From contig NZ_BMEL01000001.1 in the NCBI RefSeq assembly GCF_014636475.1, forward strand, positions 434,001 to 498,000: 64,000 nt of DNA, read 5' to 3'. Under the pieces are notes generated by a model. The model searched no databases. It saw only the letters and a list, made by a program, of their open reading frames with translations, and was not told where the DNA came from. The stretch is from Halobacillus andaensis (GTDB lineage: Bacteria > Bacillota > Bacilli > Bacillales > Halobacillaceae). Positions 26,008 to 35,105 of this stretch are shown one piece after another. Position 1 is the stretch's first letter. Every line of letters starts with the position of its first letter. The translations under genes were made by a program, and so were the position numbers.

Positions 26008-27486
26008 TTGGAAAAGGTTGATATTTTCAGTGATATCTCCAAGCGCACGAATGGAGATATTTATCTGGGAGTTGTAGGTGCTGTTCGTACAGGGAAATCT
26101 ACATTTATAAAAAAGTTTATGGAACTCGTTGTTATTCCACATATGGAAGATGATTCTGAAAGAGAAAGAGCGATGGATGAACTGCCACAAAGTGCGGCAG
26201 GAAAAACAATTATGACCACAGAACCTAAATTTGTTCCTAATCAGGCGGCCACCATTCAATTTGATGAGCATTTGGATGTTCGTGTCCGTATGGTTGATTG
26301 TGTGGGGTATGCTGTAAACGGTGCTGTAGGCTACGAAGATGAAAGTGGTCCGAGAATGATTCACACGCCTTGGTATGAGGAAGCAATCCCTTTTCACGAA
26401 GCAGCAGAAATTGGAACTCAAAAGGTAATTCAGGAACATTCTACGATCGGAATTGTAGTGACGACAGACGGTACAATCGGCGAAATTTCTCGTGAGGATT
26501 ATGTGGAAGCTGAAGAAAAAGTTGTGGAAGAGCTTAGAGAAGTAGGAAAACCATTTATTATGGTGGTGAATTCGGCTCAGCCGCATAGCGACCGAACTGA
26601 AAAATTAAAAAATCAACTTCAAGAGAAATATGATATCCCCGTTCTTGCCTTATCTGTAGAGAGCATGAGAGAACAAGATGTACACAGCGTCTTGCGAGAA
26701 GCACTTTTTGAGTTTCCGGTACTTGAAGTTAACGTAAACCTGCCTAGCTGGGTGATGGTTCTTGATTCACGCCATTGGCTAAGGAAGCATCTACAGACAG
26801 CTATAGAGGAGACGGTTCAAGACATTAAACGCTTGCGTGACGTTGATCAAGTGATAGGGAACTTTGATCAATATGAACACATTACAGGCGCTCATATCTC
26901 TGGGATGGACCTTGGGGAAGGCATTGCAGAAATTGACTTGCAGGCTCCTGACTATCTGTATGATCATATTTTAAAAGAAATTGTAGGTGAAGAAATCAGA
27001 GGGAAAGACCATCTCCTCGAAATCATGCAGGATTTTTCACATGCGAAGCGAGAGTATGATGTAGTGGCAGATGCCTTGCAAATGGTGAAGCAAACCGGCT
27101 ATGGCATAGCAGCACCTTCTCTAGAAGATATGGCGCTTGATGAACCCGAGATTATTCGTCAAGGCTCTCGATTTGGAGTCAGATTAAAGGCGGTAGCTCC
27201 ATCTATTCATATGGTGAAAGTTGATGTTCAATCAGAATTTTCTCCAATTATTGGGACAGAAAAGCAAAGCGAAGAACTTGTGCGCTATTTAATGCAGGAC
27301 TTTGAAGAAGATCCATTATCTATTTGGAATTCAGATATTTTCGGTCGTTCACTGAGTTCTATTGTAAGGGAAGGAATTCAAGCTAAGCTTTCCTTAATGC
27401 CAGAAAATGCACGGTATAAATTAAAAGAAACGCTGGAAAGAATCATCAACGAAGGATCCGGCGGAATGATTGCCATCATCTTATAA
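26008..27486 (+). CDS. spoIVA: Stage IV sporulation protein A (coat basement ATPase)
   Basis: 492 aa from TTG 26008 after GGGAGGGGA, the exact B. subtilis length; the first residues M-E-K-V-D-I-F match the family. Walker A G-A-V-R-T-G-K-S at 24-31 and the N-terminal TRAFAC GTPase-like domain, middle and C-terminal domains are complete, ending in the anchor G-G-M-I-A-I-I-L. It hydrolyses ATP to polymerise around the forespore, tethered by SpoVM, and is the platform for the coat. Confidence 0.98.
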   Translation: MEKVDIFSDISKRTNGDIYLGVVGAVRTGKSTFIKKFMELVVIPHMEDDSERERAMDELPQSAAGKTIMTTEPKFVPNQAATIQFDEHLDVRVRMVDCVGYAVNGAVGYEDESGPRMIHTPWYEEAIPFHEAAEIGTQKVIQEHSTIGIVVTTDGTIGEISREDYVEAEEKVVEELREVGKPFIMVVNSAQPHSDRTEKLKNQLQEKYDIPVLALSVESMREQDVHSVLREALFEFPVLEVNVNLPSWVMVLDSRHWLRKHLQTAIEETVQDIKRLRDVDQVIGNFDQYEHITGAHISGMDLGEGIAEIDLQAPDYLYDHILKEIVGEEIRGKDHLLEIMQDFSHAKREYDVVADALQMVKQTGYGIAAPSLEDMALDEPEIIRQGSRFGVRLKAVAPSIHMVKVDVQSEFSPIIGTEKQSEELVRYLMQDFEEDPLSIWNSDIFGRSLSSIVREGIQAKLSLMPENARYKLKETLERIINEGSGGMIAIIL

Positions 27487-27520
27487 CGGCTCCTAAAAGG
27501 GCCGTTTTGATTTTTTTTAG
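27485..27520 (+). terminator. Terminator of spoIVA
   Basis: AACGGCTCC, loop TAAAA, GGGCCGTT, then GA and eight T. Confidence 0.88.
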
Positions 27521-27586
27521 AAAAATAATTTAAAGTTTTTCTGTGTATATTTATGTAAACTAAATAAAAAGATGAAATCATGTCGT

Positions 27587-27628
27587 AAAAGCGCCAAAAC
27601 CTTGATATATCAAGGTTTTGGCGCTTTT
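27587..27628. repeat. Perfect 42-bp palindrome, possible bidirectional terminator
   Basis: The 21 bases from 27587 are the exact reverse complement of 27608-27628 with no central spacer. Ends are AAAA/TTTT, so it could terminate both ways. It lies 70 bases beyond the spoIVA terminator and 95 bases before the hupB -35, and no gene obviously needs it. The rest of the 358-base gap holds only the hupB promoter and leader. Confidence 0.85.
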
Positions 27629-27722
27629 TATCAAAACAGGTTGTTCATCGCATTGAGGCTCGAATAACTTCCGAAAAGTGAAAGGAATCGCTAGAAATAG
27701 GCATTCTTAAAAGTTTTCTCTA

Positions 27723-27751
27723 TTGAATTTCGTAACAAAGTCGTTTAATAT
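27723..27751 (+). promoter_or_regulatory. Sigma-A promoter of hupB
   Basis: TTGAAT (27723-27728), 17-base spacer, TAATAT (27746-27751). The leader of about 85 bases has two small hairpins: TTTAAGTG/CACTTAAA and CCTTC/GAAGG, the latter ending in the SD. Confidence 0.6.
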
Positions 27752-27845
27752 AAGGCTTGTCATCACATGTTGATGGCTTATGAGGCACTTTAAGTGTAAA
27801 AAGAATCACTTAAAAGACCAACCTTCTTGGAAGGAGGTGAATGTC

Positions 27846-28118
27846 ATGAACAAGACAGACCTGATCAATGCAGTTTCTGAGAAAGCTGAGCTTTCTAAAA
27901 AAGACGCAACTCAAGCGGTTGATTCTGTATTCGAATCTATCATGGATTCACTAAAAGATGGTGAGAAAGTACAATTGATTGGATTCGGTAACTTTGAAGT
28001 ACGTGAACGTGCGGCTCGTAAAGGCCGTAACCCACAAACAGGTGAAGAGATCGAAATCTCTGCAAGCAAAGTTCCTGCTTTCAAACCTGGTAAAGCCCTT
28101 AAAGATGCTGTTAAATAA
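27846..28118 (+). CDS. hupB: DNA-binding protein HU
   Basis: 90 aa from ATG 27846; a perfect AAGGAGGTGA at 27831-27840 precedes it and excludes the longer frame. The DNA-binding arm holds [11 protein letters not shown] (Hbs) is the main nucleoid protein, bending DNA and aiding replication and repair. Place between spoIVA and mtrB is as in B. subtilis, though folE is missing. Confidence 0.98.
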   Translation: MNKTDLINAVSEKAELSKKDATQAVDSVFESIMDSLKDGEKVQLIGFGNFEVRERAARKGRNPQTGEEIEISASKVPAFKPGKALKDAVK

Positions 28119-28133
28119 TAGCTACATAGGGCT

Positions 28134-28166
28134 CAAGGGGTGCTTTTTAAAAGCACCCCTTTTTCA
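28134..28166 (+). terminator. Terminator of hupB
   Basis: AAGGGGTGCTTTT pairs with AAAAGCACCCCTT and runs into T5. Its 3' arm could also pair with the hupB SD with one mismatch. Confidence 0.9.
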
Positions 28167-28186
28167 ATGGTAAATAAGTATAATTT

Positions 28187-28215
28187 TTGACATAATAAAA
28201 GGAGTAAGAGATAGT
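28187..28215 (+). promoter_or_regulatory. Sigma-A promoter of mtrB
   Basis: Consensus TTGACA (28187-28192), 17-base spacer, GATAGT (28210-28215). Confidence 0.55.
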
Positions 28216-28241
28216 TAAGATAAAGGAAAGGAGTTCTTATT

Positions 28242-28466
28242 ATGGCTGCATCAGAGAATGATTTCTTTGTCATTAAAGCTTTAGAAGATGGAGTAAACGT
28301 TATTGGTTTAACGCGCGGTACTGACACACGATTCCATCACTCAGAAAAATTAGACCGAAATGAAGTCATGATTGCTCAGTTTACTGAACATACATCTGCC
28401 GTAAAGGTTAGAGGGAAAGCCGTGATTCAAACGAGCCATGGCGAAATGAAAAATGAAGCAGAGTAA
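28242..28466 (+). CDS. mtrB: trp RNA-binding attenuation protein TRAP
   Basis: 74 aa, nearly identical in its core to B. subtilis Mtr[26 protein letters not shown] and K-V-R-G. The RNA-contacting Lys/Lys/Arg and the Thr/Gly residues of the tryptophan pocket are kept. Eleven subunits form a ring that binds (G/U)AG repeats in trp-gene leaders when charged with tryptophan. folE (mtrA), its usual upstream partner, is absent, and no trp genes lie in the window. AAAGGAG precedes the ATG. Confidence 0.96.
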   Translation: MAASENDFFVIKALEDGVNVIGLTRGTDTRFHHSEKLDRNEVMIAQFTEHTSAVKVRGKAVIQTSHGEMKNEAE

Positions 28467-28562
28467 GTGGCTCTGCCGATTACATACTAAGCATTAAGCA
28501 TTTCTTTATGCTATAATAATTATATTTTAGACGTGCAGAAGAAAGGGATTAGGTGATGAAAG

Positions 28563-29357
28563 GTGAATCCATCAGAAATGCGTATCGATCAGTTAAAAAA
28601 CACAATTGCTGCCAAGGTTCGCCATCCTTTTTTGGCTAAATATATAGCAGATCCCATTATTGATGAGGACAAGCTTGCTATATTAATATCCATTATGGAT
28701 CACACAACTCTCCCTGCACTAAAGAAAGAAAGCTATATCGTTACCACAATGCTTGTTCAAATCGCACTTGATACTCATGATCTCGTCACACTCTCAGATG
28801 AAGAGGATGAGCATGAAACGGTAAGAACGAGACAGCTCACCGTGTTAGCAGGTGATTATTACAGCGGCCTCTATTACTATGTATTATCTCAGCTGAATGA
28901 TATACCAATGGTTCGTACACTTGCAGGAGCAATTAAAGAAATCAATGAGCTTAAGATGGATCTGTACTATAAAGATGTGGAGTCTTTTCAAGAGTTTTTC
29001 ACTTCTCTAAAGAAGATTGAATCACTTCTCATCCAACGAGTAGCTAATTACGTACAGAAAACCACGATCAATGATATGGCTGGAGAGTGGCTTTTTGCTA
29101 AACGCTTGATGGAAGAGAAAAGCAGTTATGAAGAAGGACGGTTTTCTCCTGTCATCCAATTATTAATTAACAAGCCTGATACTTTTGAGACGAATAGCCA
29201 GCTGATGTTTAACCTTGAACAGCTGATTCATAATCAAATCTCAAAAATAGAAATGAGGGTCTCGCAATTACCTATTCATTTCAACTGGCTAAAAAGTTAT
29301 ATCGATTCAGCTATTTATCATCGATTCTATAAAACGCATATGGCAGAGGAAGGGTAA
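28563..29357 (+). CDS. hepS: Heptaprenyl diphosphate synthase component I
   Basis: 264 aa, starting at GTG 28563, seven bases after AGGTG. All-helical HEPPP_synt_1 family with H-P-F-L-A-K-Y near residue 21 and L-A-G-D-Y-Y-S-G-L-Y-Y near residue 95. It is the small non-catalytic subunit that with HepT makes the C35 side chain of menaquinone-7. It is four bases upstream of menG. Confidence 0.92.
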   Translation: MNPSEMRIDQLKNTIAAKVRHPFLAKYIADPIIDEDKLAILISIMDHTTLPALKKESYIVTTMLVQIALDTHDLVTLSDEEDEHETVRTRQLTVLAGDYYSGLYYYVLSQLNDIPMVRTLAGAIKEINELKMDLYYKDVESFQEFFTSLKKIESLLIQRVANYVQKTTINDMAGEWLFAKRLMEEKSSYEEGRFSPVIQLLINKPDTFETNSQLMFNLEQLIHNQISKIEMRVSQLPIHFNWLKSYIDSAIYHRFYKTHMAEEG

Positions 29358-29360
29358 GAC

Positions 29361-30074
29361 ATGCAGCACCCACAGTCTAAAGAAGAGCGTGTGCACCACG
29401 TTTTTGAGAAAATATATAACAGATACGACGCAATGAACTCTATTATTTCATTTCAGCAGCATCGCTTGTGGAGAAATGATGTCATGAAACGAATGAACGT
29501 GAAAGAAGGGGACTGTACACTAGATGTGTGTTGCGGTACAGGAGATTGGACAATGTCCTTAGCGAATCAAGTGGGACCAACAGGTAAAGTAATAGGGCTT
29601 GATTTTAGTGTGAATATGTTATCGGTTGCGATAAAGAAAAAGCTGTCGACACGTTTAAAGCATGTAGAATTTGAACATGGTAATGCTATGAGTTTGCCCT
29701 TTAACGATAACCAGTTTGATTTTGTAACCATTGGATTTGGTTTAAGAAATGTTCCTGATTATCAACAAGTATTAAACGAAATGTATAGAGTGGTTAAGCC
29801 AGGCGGAAAAGTCGTTTGTTTAGAAACTTCTCAACCGACTAACCCTGTTTTTAAACGACTGTACTATTTCTATTTCGGTTATGTGATGCCTCTGTTTGGC
29901 AAGCTATTTGCTCGTAGCTATAAAGAGTATAGCTGGCTTCATGAATCTGCAAAAGATTTTCCAGGCAAGAATGAATTAGCTGAGATGTTTAACCAAGCGG
30001 GACTAATTCACATTCAGGTGAAGTCTTTTACAGGTGGAGTAGCAGCTATGCATATGGGTGAGAAACCATCGTAA
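29361..30074 (+). CDS. menG: Demethylmenaquinone methyltransferase
   Basis: 237 aa. UbiE/MenG SAM-dependent fold with D-V-C-C-G-T-G-D-W near residue 50 and G-L-R-N-V-P-D near residue 128. It methylates demethylmenaquinone, the last step to MK-7. Central gene of the hepS-menG-hepT operon. Confidence 0.96.
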   Translation: MQHPQSKEERVHHVFEKIYNRYDAMNSIISFQQHRLWRNDVMKRMNVKEGDCTLDVCCGTGDWTMSLANQVGPTGKVIGLDFSVNMLSVAIKKKLSTRLKHVEFEHGNAMSLPFNDNQFDFVTIGFGLRNVPDYQQVLNEMYRVVKPGGKVVCLETSQPTNPVFKRLYYFYFGYVMPLFGKLFARSYKEYSWLHESAKDFPGKNELAEMFNQAGLIHIQVKSFTGGVAAMHMGEKPS

Positions 30075-30089
30075 TTAAGGATGAAGACA

Positions 30090-31058
30090 ATGAAACTTGC
30101 TATGATTTATTCGTTTCTTAAACAAGATTTAGCGACAATCGAAAAAGCTGTGAATGAAACGATCCAATCAGATAACCCTGTTTTACGCGAAGCATCAAGT
30201 CAACTATTAAATGCAGGAGGAAAAAGAATCCGTCCTGTTTTTGTTTTACTGGCAGGCAAATTCGGCAATTATCAATTGGATCAAATGAAAGCTGTAGCAG
30301 TATCATTAGAGCTTATTCACACGGCTTCCCTTGTTCATGATGATGTAATTGATGAAGCTGAAATGAGAAGAGGAGAACCAACGATTAAATCGAAGTGGGA
30401 TAATCGTATTGCTATGTATACAGGAGATTATTTATTTGCGCGCTCCTTGGAAAACCTTACGACTATAAACAACACAAGAGCTCATCAAGTGTTAGCAGAA
30501 ACTATGGTAGAGCTCTGTTTAGGCGAGATTGAACAAATTAAAGATAAATATAACCTTGAACAGAATGTTCGTCAGTACTTAAGAAGGATAAAAAGAAAAA
30601 CGGCTATACTCATCGCAGCAAGCTGCAGAATGGGTGCCATTGCCGCAAATGTGAGTGAGGAAGAAGAAAAAGCGCTGTATAGTTACGGTTATTATGTAGG
30701 GATGTCCTATCAGATTATTGATGACATATTAGATTTTACTGCTTCAGAGAAAGAATTAGGCAAACCTTCAGGAAGTGATTTAATTCAAGGTAATATTACT
30801 TTGCCGGTTCTGTATTCGCTTGAGGACTCTGACCTAAAGTCAGATCTTATGAGTGTTTTCCTCAAAGAGAATAAAACCCCTAATGATTTCGAAGATGTGA
30901 TTACAAAGATCAAAACCAATGGATCGATAGAAAGGTCTTTTGAGTTAAGTGATCGCTATTTAAAAAAAGCTTATGAAGCCCTTGATCAGCTGCCGCAAAA
31001 TCGGGCGAAGCAGACATTAAAAGGGATTGCTAAGTACATTGGAAAAAGAAGGGCATAA
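30090..31058 (+). CDS. hepT: Heptaprenyl diphosphate synthase component II
   Basis: 322 aa from ATG 30090, nine bases after AAGGA; ATG 30081 touches that site. Trans-prenyltransferase with both Asp-rich motifs: D-D-V-I-D in V-H-D-D-V-I-D-E-A and D-D-I-L-D in I-I-D-D-I-L-D-F, plus G-G-K-R-I-R-P. Catalytic subunit of the menaquinone side-chain synthase. Confidence 0.96.
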   Translation: MKLAMIYSFLKQDLATIEKAVNETIQSDNPVLREASSQLLNAGGKRIRPVFVLLAGKFGNYQLDQMKAVAVSLELIHTASLVHDDVIDEAEMRRGEPTIKSKWDNRIAMYTGDYLFARSLENLTTINNTRAHQVLAETMVELCLGEIEQIKDKYNLEQNVRQYLRRIKRKTAILIAASCRMGAIAANVSEEEEKALYSYGYYVGMSYQIIDDILDFTASEKELGKPSGSDLIQGNITLPVLYSLEDSDLKSDLMSVFLKENKTPNDFEDVITKIKTNGSIERSFELSDRYLKKAYEALDQLPQNRAKQTLKGIAKYIGKRRA

Positions 31059-31063
31059 AAGGT

Positions 31064-31122
31064 TTGCCACCTTGGGTAAAGTCTGGTAAAATCTTTTATG
31101 GCGTCGATTAAAAGCGCTTTCA
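31064..31122 (+). promoter_or_regulatory. ndk promoter with a cre-like site
   Basis: TTGCCA (31064-31069), 17-base spacer, TAAAAT (31087-31092) with TGG before it. TAAAAGCGCTTTCA (31109-31122) matches the cre consensus except for A at the second base; it lies about 10 bases past the predicted start. Confidence 0.5.
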
Positions 31123-31148
31123 CATTACATAAACTGAGGTGTTTATCC

Positions 31149-31595
31149 ATGGAAAAGACATTTTTAATGATTAAACCTGACGGGGTACAGCGGAATTTGA
31201 TAGGCGAAGTCACTTCTAAATTTGAAAAGAAAGGCTTCAAATTAGCAGGGGCTAAACTGATGAAGATTGATCGTGCTCTAGCTGAAGAGCATTATGGGGA
31301 GCATAAAGGCAAACCTTTTTTTGAAGAACTGGTTGACTTTATTACATCAGGTCCAGTGTTTGCGATGGTCTGGGAAGGCGAAAATGTAATTTTGACAGCT
31401 CGGCAAATGATGGGTGCCACAAACCCTCAAGAAGCGTCTCCTGGCACGGTTCGTGGGGATCACGGTTTAACTGTAGGAAAAAATGTAATTCATGGATCAG
31501 ACTCTGCACAGAGTGCTGAACGAGAAATTGGTTTATTCTTTAATGAAAGTGAACTTATTGATTACAACAAAGATAATCTATCCTGGGTATACTAA
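31149..31595 (+). CDS. ndk: Nucleoside diphosphate kinase
   Basis: 148 aa from ATG 31149 after GAGGTG. The phosphorylated His lies in [13 protein letters not shown] and R-G-D-H-G complete the active site (the usual D-F-G is D-H-G here). It equalises NTP pools. Confidence 0.97.
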   Translation: MEKTFLMIKPDGVQRNLIGEVTSKFEKKGFKLAGAKLMKIDRALAEEHYGEHKGKPFFEELVDFITSGPVFAMVWEGENVILTARQMMGATNPQEASPGTVRGDHGLTVGKNVIHGSDSAQSAEREIGLFFNESELIDYNKDNLSWVY

Positions 31596-31596
31596 G

Positions 31597-31660
31597 TAAG
31601 GGCTATCTCGGTGATGAACGATTAAAAGTTCACACTGGGGTAGCTCTTTAATTTTTGGTT
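31597..31660 (+). terminator. Imperfect terminator-like hairpin after ndk
   Basis: AGGGCTA … GGTG-TGAAC pairs with GTTCA-CAC … GGTAGCTCT, ending in TTTAATTTTT. The stem has several bulges. Confidence 0.55.
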
Positions 31661-31679
31661 GGTAAAGGTTAGTGTGGGT

Positions 31680-31890
31680 TTTGCAAGTACCGTTAACACG
31701 TTTCCATTACTTTTGTGTGGAGAAAGGGGATAGGGACTGAGTTCGCTTTCCGCGCACCTGCACTGCTTAGTGTGTTGGTACATTAAAAATACTTCATTGG
31801 CTTTACATCGCAGAAGTAGACCAGGTCCTTTTTTTATAGAAGAATATCAACAGTAACATTTAACATAGCCTAATTTTTAATAGAACTTTA
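31680..31890 (+). repeat. Intergenic repeat, copy C (shortened)
   Basis: This fills the 350-base gap between ndk and cheR. AGAAAGGGGATAGGGA … CGCTTTCC and TCGCAGAAGTAGACCAGGTC align with 25318-25430, and ATAGCCTAATTT aligns with 25644-25655, so it is an internally deleted relative of copy B. No open frame is kept. Confidence 0.65.
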
Positions 31891-31948
31891 CAGCTTTAAT
31901 TTAATGCTTTACTCTGTAAAAGAGGATTTCGTGTTAGGAGCTTAGCTT

Positions 31949-32737
31949 ATGAACAATGACTATGATTGGTTTGTTCAACAATTAAAAAGAAAATCTGGAA
32001 TCGATTTGTTATATTACAAAGAAGCTCAAATGAAGAGAAGATTAACAGCATTACGAGTTAAACGGGGATTCCATAACTTTTCCGCTTACTTTAATGCCGT
32101 TTTGCAGGAGGAAGAGCTTTTTCAGGAATTGTTAGACCGATTAACAATTAATGTATCCGAATTTTATAGGAATAAAAAGCGATGGGAGGTACTTGAACAC
32201 AAGGTATTGCCCCACCTGCTTAAGAAACAAGGAAAATTAAAGATTTGGAGTGCAGCTTGTTCTACAGGTGAGGAGCCCTATACGCTTGCGATGATTGTGA
32301 ATAAATATTTACCTTCTCGAAATTTTCAGGTTATAGCCACAGATCTTGATGAAAATGCATTAAAACGGGCTGAAATGGGAGTTTACCCAGAAAGGTCACT
32401 AAAAGAAGTTCCAGAAGATATGGTGAAAAAGCATTTTAAGAAAGAAGACTTTATGTATCGTATCAACGATGAGGTGAAGCGTAACGTAACGTTTACGAAG
32501 CATAATCTACTAGCCGATGAATATGGACACAATTATGATCTGATTGTGTGTCGAAACGTATTAATCTATTTTACCGAACAAGCAAAACAGATGATTTACC
32601 AAAAGTTTAGTCAATCTCTTAAAGAGAATGGGGTCTTCTTCGTTGGGAGTACCGAACAAATTTTTTCACCTCAACATTATGACTTCAAGTTGTTTGATAC
32701 ATTTTTTTACCAAAAAGAATTAACAGCAAAGAAGTGA
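31949..32737 (+). CDS. cheR: Chemotaxis protein methyltransferase CheR
   Basis: 262 aa. N-terminal four-helix domain with L-L-Y-Y-K-E-A-Q-M-K-R-R and a C-terminal SAM domain with W-S-A-A-C-S-T-G-E-E-P-Y-T. It adds methyl groups to receptor Glu residues. No other chemotaxis genes are near, as in B. subtilis. RBS TTAGGAG. Confidence 0.95.
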   Translation: MNNDYDWFVQQLKRKSGIDLLYYKEAQMKRRLTALRVKRGFHNFSAYFNAVLQEEELFQELLDRLTINVSEFYRNKKRWEVLEHKVLPHLLKKQGKLKIWSAACSTGEEPYTLAMIVNKYLPSRNFQVIATDLDENALKRAEMGVYPERSLKEVPEDMVKKHFKKEDFMYRINDEVKRNVTFTKHNLLADEYGHNYDLIVCRNVLIYFTEQAKQMIYQKFSQSLKENGVFFVGSTEQIFSPQHYDFKLFDTFFYQKELTAKK

Positions 32738-32847
32738 AAAAGCGTTTATGTGCCTTTTTTTCTAATAGATTGAATAGTTAAAGAACACAAAGCTTGAAGC
32801 TTATGATATAGTAGTACATAAATTTTAAAACTAGGGGGCCGTTACTC

Positions 32848-34014
32848 ATGCGTTATTTAACAGCAGGTGAGTCTCATGGGAAACAGTTAACAACTATTAT
32901 TGAAGGAGTACCATCACACTTACCACTATTACCAGAACAAATAAATGAATCACTAATTAGAAGGCAGGGCGGTTATGGCCGCGGCCGACGCATGCAGATA
33001 GAGAAAGATCTAGTAGATATTACAAGTGGTGTTCGACACGGCTATACGTTAGGGTCGCCTATTTCTCTAGTCGTGCATAATGACGATTTTAAGCATTGGG
33101 TGAATATCATGGGGGAAGAGCCCTTACCTGAAGATGCTGAAGTAAAACGAACCATTTCACGTCCACGCCCAGGCCATGCTGATTTAAATGGTGGAATGAA
33201 ATATGGACACCGTGATATGAGAAACGTTCTTGAGCGTTCTTCAGCTAGAGAAACAGCAGCTCGTGTTGGTGCAGGAGCCGTGGCGAAGGTTCTATTAAAA
33301 GAACTAGGCATTGAAGTCGCTGGGTACGTTAGAGAGATTGCAGGGATCGTTAGTAAAGTGGACGAGACATTAGATGTGCATGAAAGAGCACGTATTTCTG
33401 AAGAATCTCCGGTTCGAACTTTTGATGAAGAAGCAGCCCAAAAAATGATGGAAGCAATCGACCTTGCTAAAAAAGAAGGAGATTCGATCGGCGGTGTTTG
33501 CGAAGTATACGTAGAAGGGATGCCTGCTGGTATAGGCTCGTATGTGCAATATGATCGTAAGCTGGATGCCAAATTAGCTGGTGCCGTTATGAGTATCAAT
33601 GCTTTTAAAGGTGTTGAATTTGGTATTGGTTTTGAGGCTGCACGCCGAAATGGCAGCCAGGTGCACGATGAAATATTATGGGATGAAGAAAAAGGATATT
33701 ACAGGCGTACAAATAACCTCGGCGGATTTGAAGGTGGTATGACTTCAGGTATGCCAATCGTTGTAAAAGGTGTAATGAAACCAATCCCAACTCTTTATAA
33801 ACCTTTACAGAGTGTCGATATAGAAACGAAAGAACCATTCCAAGCCAGCATCGAACGCTCTGATTCTTGTGCTGTTCCTGCGGCTTCAGTAGTAATGGAA
33901 CATATCGTGGCATTTGAACTAGCGAAAGCCATTACAGAAGAGTTCCCTTCTGACTACTTCCCGCGCTTAAAGAAAGCAGTAGACGATTACCGTGCAGAAG
34001 TGCGTGAATTTTAA
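32848..34014 (+). CDS. aroC: Chorismate synthase
   Basis: 388 aa. Family signatures G-E-S-H-G-K near the start, G-R-G-R-R-M, and [12 protein letters not shown]-dependent last step to chorismate (called aroF in B. subtilis). It begins the aroC-B-H-hisC-tyrA-aroA operon; its TAA overlaps the aroB ATG by one base. Confidence 0.97.
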   Translation: MRYLTAGESHGKQLTTIIEGVPSHLPLLPEQINESLIRRQGGYGRGRRMQIEKDLVDITSGVRHGYTLGSPISLVVHNDDFKHWVNIMGEEPLPEDAEVKRTISRPRPGHADLNGGMKYGHRDMRNVLERSSARETAARVGAGAVAKVLLKELGIEVAGYVREIAGIVSKVDETLDVHERARISEESPVRTFDEEAAQKMMEAIDLAKKEGDSIGGVCEVYVEGMPAGIGSYVQYDRKLDAKLAGAVMSINAFKGVEFGIGFEAARRNGSQVHDEILWDEEKGYYRRTNNLGGFEGGMTSGMPIVVKGVMKPIPTLYKPLQSVDIETKEPFQASIERSDSCAVPAASVVMEHIVAFELAKAITEEFPSDYFPRLKKAVDDYRAEVREF

Positions 34015-35105
34015 TGGAAAAGATTTCAATTGAGGCGTCCTCTCATTTCTATAACGTAGTAATAGGGAAGTCTCTCCGCTACCAAGTGGAGGAACTATTG
34101 GAGACGACTTATAAGAAAGTGCTCATAATTACAGATACTCAAGTCGCTCCACTTTATTTAGAGGATGTAAAACAGGCGTTTTCATCCCAAGTCACCGTAG
34201 ATGATTATGTAGTACCGGCAGGGGAAGCCTCTAAGAGTATGGAACAATACAGCCGACTGTTAGATGCTTGTATTTCTTTGCAACTGGACCGTAAATCTTT
34301 AATTATTGGATTAGGTGGAGGAATGGTTGGAGATTTGGCTGGATTTGTGGCCTCTACTTATTTAAGAGGAATCGATTTCGTACAAATGCCTACAACTATT
34401 CTAGCTCACGACAGCAGTGTTGGGGGCAAAGTAGCGATTAACCACCCACAAGGGAAGAACTTAATCGGATGTTTTTATAACCCGGTGTATGTGATTTACG
34501 ACACGGATACCCTCTTGAGCCTTCCGCTTTCTGAGGTGCGTTCAGGCTTTGGAGAAGTAATTAAGCATGCTTTATTAAGTGATGCAGAGTGGTGTGACGA
34601 TCTTTTTCAAGTGAATGTTTCTAAACTTTCACCTGAGCAGTTGAATTTGTACTTATCTAAAGGCATTCAAGTTAAGGCGGATATTGTAGAACAAGATGAA
34701 AAAGAGAATGGGATTAGAAGACATCTTAATTTAGGTCATACTCTAGCTCATGCACTAGAAGCAGAATTAGGGTATGGAGAGATCACTCATGGGGAAGCGG
34801 TGGCTCTTGGGATATGGTTTTCTCTAAGAGCAAGTGAGAAGCATTTAGGTGCTTCCTTGCCTACTGAAAAATACGCGAAGTGGTTAATTCAAAACAACTA
34901 TCCCATTCATCTTATTGTAAATATCAATAAGAATCGAATCATTGAACGGATGAAATGGGATAAAAAGACAGTCGAAAGTCAAATCCACTATGTTCTTCTA
35001 GAAGCAATCGGTAAGCCTGCCGTTATAACGATTGAAGAATCAAAATTGGATGAATTATTAACTGATTTTTTGAAAGAGGTGAGTCAAATTGATGAGAGGA
35101 ATTAG
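34014..35105 (+). CDS. aroB: 3-dehydroquinate synthase
   Basis: 363 aa. NAD-binding G-G-G-M-V-G-D-L-A-G-F-V-A-S-T and metal-site H-T-L-A-H-A-L-E plus H-G-E-A-V. It makes 3-dehydroquinate from DAHP. Overlaps aroC by 1 base and aroH by 14. Confidence 0.97.
   Translation: MEKISIEASSHFYNVVIGKSLRYQVEELLETTYKKVLIITDTQVAPLYLEDVKQAFSSQVTVDDYVVPAGEASKSMEQYSRLLDACISLQLDRKSLIIGLGGGMVGDLAGFVASTYLRGIDFVQMPTTILAHDSSVGGKVAINHPQGKNLIGCFYNPVYVIYDTDTLLSLPLSEVRSGFGEVIKHALLSDAEWCDDLFQVNVSKLSPEQLNLYLSKGIQVKADIVEQDEKENGIRRHLNLGHTLAHALEAELGYGEITHGEAVALGIWFSLRASEKHLGASLPTEKYAKWLIQNNYPIHLIVNINKNRIIERMKWDKKTVESQIHYVLLEAIGKPAVITIEESKLDELLTDFLKEVSQIDERN

Noticed and set aside
25945-26586. 213-codon open frame on the minus strand
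   Set aside because: Antisense to the spoIVA promoter and N terminus, with no SD and unusual His/Phe-rich composition.
33042-33599. 185-codon open frame on the minus strand
   Set aside because: It is antisense to aroC, which is certain; composition is that of a shadow frame.
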